This document shows positions 6,809-11,110 of a stretch of DNA of 11,110 nucleotides, one piece after another (within the stretch, counting starts at the first letter, position 1; every line of letters begins with the position of its first letter). The stretch spans positions 1-11,110 of the forward strand of contig CALBKR010000086.1 in the NCBI GenBank assembly GCA_937896105.1. The letters are read 5' to 3'. Position numbers and translations under genes: made by a program. The notes beneath the pieces were generated by a model. That model made no database searches. It was given only the letters and a program-made list of their open reading frames with translations, and was not told where the DNA came from. This stretch comes from an uncultured Bacteroidales bacterium. GTDB taxonomy: Bacteria; Bacteroidota; Bacteroidia; Bacteroidales; Bacteroidaceae.

Positions 6809-6818
6809 TTTCCGTCGT

Positions 6819-7613
6819 TTATACGGCTACAACGCCCTTGATGTGCGGGTGTGCGTCGTAGTCCTCGAGTGAGAAATCTTCGTATTTGAAGGAGAAAATA
6901 TCCTTAACATCGGGGTTGATGACCATTCTCGGCAGTTTCTTGGGGTCACGTGTAAGCTGCAGTTTGGCCTGTTCGATATGGTTAAGGTAGAGATGTGCAT
7001 CGCCCAATGTGTGGATGAACTCACCGGCTTTCAGGCCTGTGACCTGTGCCATCATCTGCAACAGTAGGGCGTATGATGCGATGTTGAACGGTACGCCAAG
7101 GAAACAGTCGGCACTGCGTTGGTAGAGTTGGAGACTCAGTTTGCCGTCTGCTACATAAAACTGGAACATTGCGTGGCAGGGTGGCAGGTTCATATTCTTT
7201 ATGTCGCCCACGTTCCATGCATTTACAATGATGCGGCGCGAGTCGGGGTTGTGCTTTATTGTCTCCACAACCTCCTTTATCTGGTCTATGTGTTCGCCGT
7301 TGTATCCGGGCCACGATCTCCACTGGTAGCCGTATATGTGTCCGAGGTCGCCGTTCTCGTCGGCCCATTCGTTCCAGATACGTACCCCGTTTTCCTGCAG
7401 GTATTTTACATTCGTGTCACCATTGAGAAACCATAGCAGTTCGTGTATTATCGACTTCAAGTGCAACTTCTTTGTTGTGAGGCAAGGGAAACCCTCCTCG
7501 AGGTTGAAACGCATCTGGTGTCCGAATACGCTCAAGGTTCCGGTTCCGGTGCGGTCGTCTTTCTTTGTGCCCTCCGTCAAGATGCGGTCGAGCAGGTTTA
7601 GATATTGTTTCAT
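6819..7613 (-). CDS. thyA: Thymidylate synthase
   Basis: Methylates dUMP to dTMP with methylene-tetrahydrofolate, releasing dihydrofolate. The 264 residues equal the E. coli enzyme in length, so numbering agrees. Arg21 binds phosphate (DDRTGTGT, 19-26), the catalytic Cys146 is in [12 protein letters not shown] (143-154), [13 protein letters not shown] (165-177) holds the phosphate-binding Arg and the pyrimidine-reading Asn177, and GDAHLYLNH (204-212) supplies His207 and Tyr209. The C-terminus IKGVVAV closes the active site, as in the family. The ATG at 7613 gives the standard N-terminus. The folA gene follows after 10 bases. An 8-2-8 dyad (7621-7638) directly upstream overlaps a TAACTTTG element and may control the pair. 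Confidence 0.98.
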   Translation of the reverse strand: MKQYLNLLDRILTEGTKKDDRTGTGTLSVFGHQMRFNLEEGFPCLTTKKLHLKSIIHELLWFLNGDTNVKYLQENGVRIWNEWADENGDLGHIYGYQWRSWPGYNGEHIDQIKEVVETIKHNPDSRRIIVNAWNVGDIKNMNLPPCHAMFQFYVADGKLSLQLYQRSADCFLGVPFNIASYALLLQMMAQVTGLKAGEFIHTLGDAHLYLNHIEQAKLQLTRDPKKLPRMVINPDVKDIFSFKYEDFSLEDYDAHPHIKGVVAV

Positions 7614-7620
7614 AATGCTT

Positions 7621-7638
7621 TTTGTAACTTGTTACAAA
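7621..7638. promoter_or_regulatory. Perfect 8-2-8 dyad at the thyA start
   Basis: TTTGTAAC and GTTACAAA flank two Ts, a perfect inverted repeat ending 7 bases upstream of the thyA ATG. Its right arm shares four bases with a minus-strand TAACTTTG (7635-7642), which fits the Bacteroidetes -7 consensus TAnnTTTG. As an operator it would block the promoter; as RNA it would be a weak hairpin next to the start codon. No regulator can be named. Confidence 0.4.
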
Positions 7639-7642
7639 GTTA
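7635..7642 (-). promoter_or_regulatory. Possible -7 element for thyA-folA
   Basis: Reads TAACTTTG on the minus strand, an exact TAnnTTTG match, 21 bases upstream of the thyA ATG. The nearest TTTG upstream (7654-7657) is only 11 bases away, short of the usual 19 or so, and the leader would be only about a dozen bases long. The assignment is therefore weak. Confidence 0.3.
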
Positions 7643-7769
7643 AGGTTTCGTATCAAAAAATCCTATCTTTGCCACCCTTTTTTATACTTTTTGTCCAAAT
7701 GCCGTTGTGGCAGTTTCTGCGTATGCGTGAACTTACTCCGGATGCCCAATTTTTTTATCGCTATTGCCG

Positions 7770-7797
7770 TTTGCTGACATATTTTTTTGTATATTTG
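7770..7797 (+). promoter_or_regulatory. Candidate Bacteroidetes promoter for rsmF
   Basis: TTTG at 7770-7773 and TATATTTG at 7790-7797 fit the -33 and -7 elements, though the spacing of 16 bases is a little short. The start of transcription would be near 7804, leaving a leader of about 50 bases before rsmF. Another exact -7 match, TATCTTTG, lies at 7664-7671. The 239-base gap between thyA and rsmF therefore holds the divergent promoters of both units. Confidence 0.4.
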
Positions 7798-7852
7798 TCG
7801 GGAATATGCCTTTTTGTGCACTAATGGTGTCTGATGGCGGTTTGTGATGAAA

Positions 7853-9208
7853 ATGAAACTGGATGCTGCTTTTGTCGACAGGACTGAACGGCTCTTCGGT
7901 AAGGAGAGGTTCGCCCGCTTTCACAAGGCTCTTGATGATGAGCCTGTTGTTAGCATACGCCGTAATGCAGCAAAGCCTTTTGCCTGCAATACCGGCGAGC
8001 CTGTTCCTTGGGCGGCAGAGGGCTATTACCTTCCGTCTCGTCCGCTGTTTACTGCCGATCCTTTGTTTCATGCAGGGTGCTACTATGTACAGGAGGCATC
8101 GTCGATGTTCATTGAACAGGTTGTAAAGCAATATATTCATACGCCCGTTCGTGCGCTCGACTTGTGCGCAGCGCCCGGAGGAAAGACGACTCATCTTCTG
8201 TCGCTTCTGCCCGAGGGCAGTCTGCTCGTGTCGAACGAGCCTGTACCACAGCGTGCTCAGGTGCTTGCCGAGAATGTTATTAAATGGGGAAACCTGTCGG
8301 CAGTTGTGACACGTAACGAACCGGCTGATTTCGCTCCATTTGCCAATTTCTTTGACCTTGTGGTTGTGGATGCGCCCTGTTCGGGTGAGGGTATGTTCCG
8401 CAAGGATCCGGGGGCGGTGGAGCAGTGGAGCCTCTCCAATGTAGCGCAGTGTGTCGCCCGTCAGCGTAGCATACTCACCGATATCTGGTCGTCGCTGCGC
8501 CCCGGGGGATTGTTGGTGTACAGTACATGTACATTCAACAGTGAAGAGAACGAGGAGTGCGTGAAATGGATTGCCGAAGAACTCGGTGCGACACTATTGC
8601 CGCTTGAGGTTGGCGATGGATGGGGTATAACAGGGTCTCTTGTCGGTAACGATTTGCCTGTGTACCGTTTCCTGCCGGGTTATACGGCGGGCGAAGGTTT
8701 CTTCCTTGCCGTGTTGCGCAAGAATGGCGATGCTCCGTTGGCACAACCCCGTAGCGAGCGTTGGCAGGCAGTTCCTGCCAAACTGAAATCGCAGGTGGAG
8801 CTGTGGCTGAAGGAACCGGGTGGCTTTGATCTGCTCCAGTTGGGTGACAGAATAGTGGCAACTCCACGTGAACACACTGCAGCAATGCTTGCTTTGCAAC
8901 GTAAGTTGAGAGTGTTGCATTTTGCTTTGCCCGTTGCAGATATAAAGAACGACAAATTGTTGCCGTTGCATCAATTGGCGATGAGTAACAGACTCAGGAA
9001 GGATGCTTTTACGGTGGTTGATCTTGAGCGCGAACAGGCTTTGTCCTATCTGCATCGCGAGGCATTGCAGCTTGAACAGATGCCGTTGGGTTATCTGCTG
9101 CTCACATATAAGGAAGCACCGGTAGGCTTTGCAAAGAATGTCGGTAACAGGGCCAACAATCTCTATCCTGCCGAGTGGAGGATAAGGAAAAACCCTGTTG
9201 AACTTTGA
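7853..9208 (+). CDS. rsmF: RsmF/NOL1-NOP2-Sun family 16S rRNA m5C methyltransferase
   Basis: Transfers a methyl group from S-adenosylmethionine to C5 of a cytosine in rRNA. From the ATG at 7853 it has 451 residues. The Rossmann core carries LDLCAAPGGKT (102-112, SAM-binding), VDAPCSGEGMFRKDP (172-186) with Cys176 and YSTCTFNSEENE (223-234) with Cys226, the two-cysteine pair of this family. The C-terminal part ends in QMPLGYLLLTYKEAPVGFAK and YPAEWRIRK-like sequence, typical of the RsmF C-terminal RNA-binding module. GTG at 7844 and ATG at 7847 are possible starts in frame; 7853 best fits the M-x-L-x3-F beginning seen in relatives. The gene is complete. The exact target base (RsmF acts on C1407 in E. 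coli) is inferred from the family. Its stop at 9208 is the last position I can securely give to the Bacteroidales genome. Confidence 0.94.
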   Translation: MKLDAAFVDRTERLFGKERFARFHKALDDEPVVSIRRNAAKPFACNTGEPVPWAAEGYYLPSRPLFTADPLFHAGCYYVQEASSMFIEQVVKQYIHTPVRALDLCAAPGGKTTHLLSLLPEGSLLVSNEPVPQRAQVLAENVIKWGNLSAVVTRNEPADFAPFANFFDLVVVDAPCSGEGMFRKDPGAVEQWSLSNVAQCVARQRSILTDIWSSLRPGGLLVYSTCTFNSEENEECVKWIAEELGATLLPLEVGDGWGITGSLVGNDLPVYRFLPGYTAGEGFFLAVLRKNGDAPLAQPRSERWQAVPAKLKSQVELWLKEPGGFDLLQLGDRIVATPREHTAAMLALQRKLRVLHFALPVADIKNDKLLPLHQLAMSNRLRKDAFTVVDLEREQALSYLHREALQLEQMPLGYLLLTYKEAPVGFAKNVGNRANNLYPAEWRIRKNPVEL

Positions 9209-9245
9209 AAAACATAAAGAATAATATAAAAATGGAGGTACTAGA
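9209..9245. other. Probable join 1: Bacteroidales DNA to very AT-rich DNA
   Basis: Composition changes within a few tens of bases. The line at 8701-8760 counts 62% GC and the line at 9241-9300 counts 15%. Codon choice changes with it, to almost pure A/T third positions. The next start codon (9232) has an A-rich upstream region in Bacteroidetes style, while the following gene trmB has a strong AGGAGG site, so the join may lie inside or just after this interval. The exact point cannot be set from the sequence alone. Confidence 0.6.
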
Positions 9246-9786
9246 TAAAATTATTGAATTGTCAGAAAAATATGATATTGATAACTATATAAAATATAAA
9301 GACAAGATTGATAAACAAAGAAATAGAAGGTTTGCTATTATTATAGGAATGATCTATAAATTAGTAGATTATTTAAAAAATGGAATAAAATGTGATGAAG
9401 ATTCTATTAGACAGTTTGATATTATAGATTATTATTTATTTACTAAGTTAGATTTTGATTTTTTATTAAGTACTATTAATGAATTTGGTGTTAAATTAAG
9501 TGTTGATGATTATAGAATTTTAAAAACTTTTTTTGCTAAAAATAAGAAAGCTACAAAAGATAATTTTAAAGATATAGCAAAAATTTTAAATTCTGATAGT
9601 ATCCAAATGGTAGGTAATAGAATAATTTTATTAGAAGAAAAACAATTAATTGTAAAATATTTAAAAGATAATAAAATTCCACAAAATGTTACTACATATA
9701 ATTTGTGTTTAAGAAGATATCTTGATGGTAAAATAATTATAAATACTAAAAATGATGAAAGAGTTAAAAAATTATTAAAAAATTAG
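9232..9786 (+). CDS. Hypothetical protein of a low-GC bacterium, 5' end uncertain
   Basis: I do not recognise this protein. From ATG 9232 it has 184 residues and is highly charged, rich in Lys, Asn, Asp and Ile, with no signal peptide and no clear membrane helix. It seems mostly helical. Residues around 11-30 are Lys/Asp-rich, and the C-terminus (about 142-184) has a compact basic segment with LCLRRYLDGK. A TTG at 9205 is in frame but overlaps the rsmF stop. The only Shine-Dalgarno-like GGAGGT (9234-9239) lies after the ATG, which is odd and may mean that the true 5' end was lost at the composition break. It ends 8 bases before trmB, whose ribosome site overlaps its end, so the two form an operon in the low-GC genome. 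UGA is not needed as a sense codon. Confidence 0.7.
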   Translation: MEVLDKIIELSEKYDIDNYIKYKDKIDKQRNRRFAIIIGMIYKLVDYLKNGIKCDEDSIRQFDIIDYYLFTKLDFDFLLSTINEFGVKLSVDDYRILKTFFAKNKKATKDNFKDIAKILNSDSIQMVGNRIILLEEKQLIVKYLKDNKIPQNVTTYNLCLRRYLDGKIIINTKNDERVKKLLKN

Positions 9787-9794
9787 GAGGAAGT

Positions 9795-10427
9795 ATGAGA
9801 TTAAAACATGTTAAAGATGCTGATAAAGTAGTAGAACAAGGTGTTTATTATGTTAATAATCCGAAAGAATATAAGGGTAAATGGAATAGTTTATTTAATA
9901 ATAATAATGATATTTATATAGAGATTGGTATGGGTAAGGGAGATTTTATTATAGAAAATGCAATGAAATATCCAAATATTAATTTTATAGGTATAGAAAA
10001 ATTTGATAGTGTTATTGTAAGAGCTATAGAAAAAATAGAAGAGGAAATACCTAATTTAAGATTAATAAGAATGGACGCTAATGAAATAGAAAGTGTATTT
10101 GAAAATGAAATTGATACAATATATCTTAATTTTTCGGATCCGTGGCCAAAGAAAAGGCATGAAAAAAGAAGGTTAACATCACATAATTTATTATCTAAAT
10201 ACGATTCTGTATTTTCTGGAGATAAAAAGATTTTCCAAAAAACAGATAATATAGATTTATTTGCCTTTTCTATCGAATCGTTAAGTACATATGGATATAC
10301 ACTAAAAAGTATCACACTAGATTTATATAATAATATGATAGAACATAATGTTGCAACAGAGTATGAAAAGAAATTTAATGAACAAGGAATCAGAATTTGT
10401 AGGTTAGAAGCTTATAAGGAAAAATAA
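9795..10427 (+). CDS. trmB: tRNA (guanine-N7)-methyltransferase TrmB
   Basis: Makes m7G46 in the variable loop of tRNAs using S-adenosylmethionine. The complete 210-residue protein shows the SAM-binding motif YIEIGMGKGDF (41-51), FIGIEKF (64-70), the family hallmark NFSDPWPKKRHEKRRL (112-127), FQKTDN (147-152, the FKTDN motif) and ATEYEKKF (187-194, the TEYE motif). A strong AGGAGG at 9785-9790 precedes the ATG, as in Bacillota. Trp is coded by TGG (for example in DPWPKK), so there is no sign of the UGA-Trp code used by Mycoplasma. Codons are almost all A/T-ending, quite unlike rsmF about 0.6 kb upstream. A Bacteroidales bacterium would be expected to carry its own trmB elsewhere, so this copy probably belongs to another organism. 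Confidence 0.95.
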   Translation: MRLKHVKDADKVVEQGVYYVNNPKEYKGKWNSLFNNNNDIYIEIGMGKGDFIIENAMKYPNINFIGIEKFDSVIVRAIEKIEEEIPNLRLIRMDANEIESVFENEIDTIYLNFSDPWPKKRHEKRRLTSHNLLSKYDSVFSGDKKIFQKTDNIDLFAFSIESLSTYGYTLKSITLDLYNNMIEHNVATEYEKKFNEQGIRICRLEAYKEK

Positions 10428-10451
10428 TAGGTTTTATTTTTTCTTTTTTTT

Positions 10452-10460
10452 TGGTATAAT
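10452..10460 (+). promoter_or_regulatory. Extended -10 promoter for the lipoprotein gene
   Basis: TGG followed by TATAAT (10455-10460) is an ideal extended -10 element of the sigma-70/SigA type, after a T-rich run. Transcription would begin near 10467. This makes ATG 10461 unusable and supports the GTG start at 10482. It is also a different promoter style from the TAnnTTTG elements in the left part of the window. Confidence 0.55.
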
Positions 10461-10481
10461 ATGCTTAAAGTAGGTGAATTT

Positions 10482-10652
10482 GTGAAAAAGTGTTTAATAT
10501 TATTTTTTGCATGCATTATATTGCAAGGATGTACAATTTTAAGAGTTGATAATTATGATTATGAACAAATGATGGATAAAGTCTTATCATTAAATATAAA
10601 AAATTCAATCCTTTTTTTAACTCCGGTTTCGGGAAAAAAGGTTACACCATAG
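10482..10652 (+). CDS. Start of a small lipoprotein gene, cut by join 2
   Basis: From GTG 10482 the protein begins with Lys-Lys, a hydrophobic stretch (CLILFFACII) and the lipobox LQGC, with the lipidated Cys at residue 17: a type II signal peptide. AGGTGA (10472-10477) serves as ribosome site. After the Cys comes TILRVDNYDYEQMMDKVLSL, which looks like real coding sequence; from about 10600 the frame runs antisense to the methyltransferase gene and ends by chance at 10652. I take the true gene to be longer and lost at the join. The ATG at 10461 lies next to the -10 box and is unlikely to be the start. The function is unknown; it lies 54 bases after trmB in the same AT-rich genome. Confidence 0.5.
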   Translation: MKKCLILFFACIILQGCTILRVDNYDYEQMMDKVLSLNIKNSILFLTPVSGKKVTP

Positions 10653-11017
10653 GATTTTTCAAGTGATTTTATAATAGCTTTCTTTATGATGCTCTGACAG
10701 TCTCTGACTGAGAAAAGCTTTGATCTTACAGAGCTTCCCGTTACGATAATTTCATCATCTTTATTTATAAAATCCGAAAATTTCAATTTTTCCACATTAT
10801 CGAATAATTCTGTAAACGAAAAAGCTTCAAACTCTCCTAATTTAATATATACTCTTTCAGAATATCTGAAATTTATATTTCCCCTTGCTACAGCCGAAAT
10901 ATCTCCCTCAAAAGTTACTCTGCCGTCTATTGTTTCAATTCTTTTATATCCTAAAGCATCGATATCCTCGCCCACAAATTTTTCAAGCCCAAACAGACAA
11001 GACGTTATAAATTGCAT
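10559..11017 (-). CDS. THUMP-domain RNA methyltransferase (RlmL/YpsC-like), N-terminal fragment
   Basis: From ATG 11017 the frame gives 152 residues, of which about 145 look genuine. The start MQFITSCLFGLEKFVGEDI, the DGRVTF segment (31-36) and NINFRYSERVYIKLGEF (47-63) match the N-terminal domain of class I SAM-dependent 23S rRNA guanine methyltransferases of the RlmL/YpsC group. The THUMP RNA-binding fold covers about 60-145, ending in KKRIEFFIFNDK. The whole methyltransferase domain (family length about 370-380) is missing because the sequence stops at join 2; the last codons to the stop at 10559 are chance. AAGGA at 11027-11031 (minus strand) is a well-spaced ribosome site. A minus-strand TATAAT lies at 11086-11091, but its -35 would fall outside the window. 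The GC content and the protein point to a Clostridia-type bacterium. Confidence 0.7.
   Translation of the reverse strand: MQFITSCLFGLEKFVGEDIDALGYKRIETIDGRVTFEGDISAVARGNINFRYSERVYIKLGEFEAFSFTELFDNVEKLKFSDFINKDDEIIVTGSSVRSKLFSVRDCQSIIKKAIIKSLEKSYGVTFFPETGVKKRIEFFIFNDKTLSIICS
10580..10601. other. Probable join 2: AT-rich genome to a third genome
   Basis: The plus-strand lipoprotein frame looks genuine to about 10599 and the minus-strand THUMP protein frame looks genuine to about 10580. The two unrelated genes thus share about 20 bases on opposite strands. Such a short shared stretch between unrelated genes is what an assembler leaves when it joins two genomes through one common k-mer. GC rises from about 15-23% to about 35% (line 10861-10920) after this point. 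Confidence 0.6.
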
Positions 11018-11110
11018 TTTTTCTTTTCCTTTGGTAAAATGAAAGCTATATACTGACCATAGCTCAAATTTTTATTATTAATTTTATTATAATTTTCTAA
11101 ACCTTTAATA

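Noticed and set aside
9232..10427. Use of UGA as tryptophan in the AT-rich segment
   Set aside because: Tryptophans in trmB are TGG and the frames end normally with TAG or TAA without needing UGA read-through.
10421..10452. Terminator after trmB
   Set aside because: AAAATAA/TTATTTT followed by a T run could pair, but the stem is all A-T and weak, which is expected by chance at this composition.
9209..10600. A horizontally acquired island or new system in the Bacteroidales chromosome
   Set aside because: The content is a housekeeping tRNA methyltransferase and a truncated lipoprotein, with no integrase, repeats or attachment site, and it ends in another composition break. A chimeric contig explains this better.
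1..11110. CRISPR array, insertion sequence, phage or biosynthetic cluster
   Set aside because: I saw no regularly spaced direct repeats, transposase or integrase motifs, terminal inverted repeats or synthase domains on either strand.

Overview
Most of this window (about 1-9208) is ordinary Bacteroidales-type chromosome. The reasons are the protein families, the A-rich start regions without Shine-Dalgarno sequences, the TAnnTTTG-type -7 elements and a GC content near 50-60% in sampled lines. The last 1.9 kb does not look like the same genome. About 9232-10600 is extremely AT-rich (15-23% GC in two sampled 60-base lines), has AGGAGG-type ribosome sites, and reads like a low-GC Bacillota or Mollicutes-related bacterium. 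About 10580-11110 is near 35% GC and carries the start of a clostridial-type THUMP RNA methyltransferase on the other strand. I read the window as a metagenomic contig with two joins between unrelated genomes, not as one locus.

Layout. Minus strand, 1-3050: an lpxK-punA-thiL-imm17 cluster, transcribed leftwards. It covers lipid A 4'-kinase, purine nucleoside phosphorylase, thiamine-monophosphate kinase and the first 52 codons of an Imm17-family membrane protein. Plus strand, 3237-6248: a possible promoter, tRNA-Ser(GGA), then an energy-transduction operon (exbB-like, a small four-helix membrane protein, and two exbD-like genes) closed by a perfect-palindrome terminator. Minus strand, 6314-7613: thyA-folA, the dTMP and tetrahydrofolate pair. 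Plus strand, 7853-9208: an RsmF-type rRNA m5C methyltransferase. After the first join: an unrecognised protein, trmB and the start of a lipoprotein, all on the plus strand. After the second join: the N-terminal part of the THUMP protein on the minus strand.

How the genes work together. The ExbB/ExbD proteins should form an inner-membrane proton channel that powers TonB- or Tol-like transport at the outer membrane. ThyA oxidises methylene-tetrahydrofolate to dihydrofolate, which FolA reduces again. The lpxK cluster mixes envelope, purine-salvage and thiamine housekeeping genes.

I found no convincing new defence, mobile or biosynthetic system. The best leads are the two composition breaks, the unknown fourth protein of the ExbBD operon, two perfect dyads at the lpxK and thyA starts, and active-site substitutions in PunA and FolA. 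All GC values are hand counts of single lines, and all family calls rest on motif recognition without database searches.
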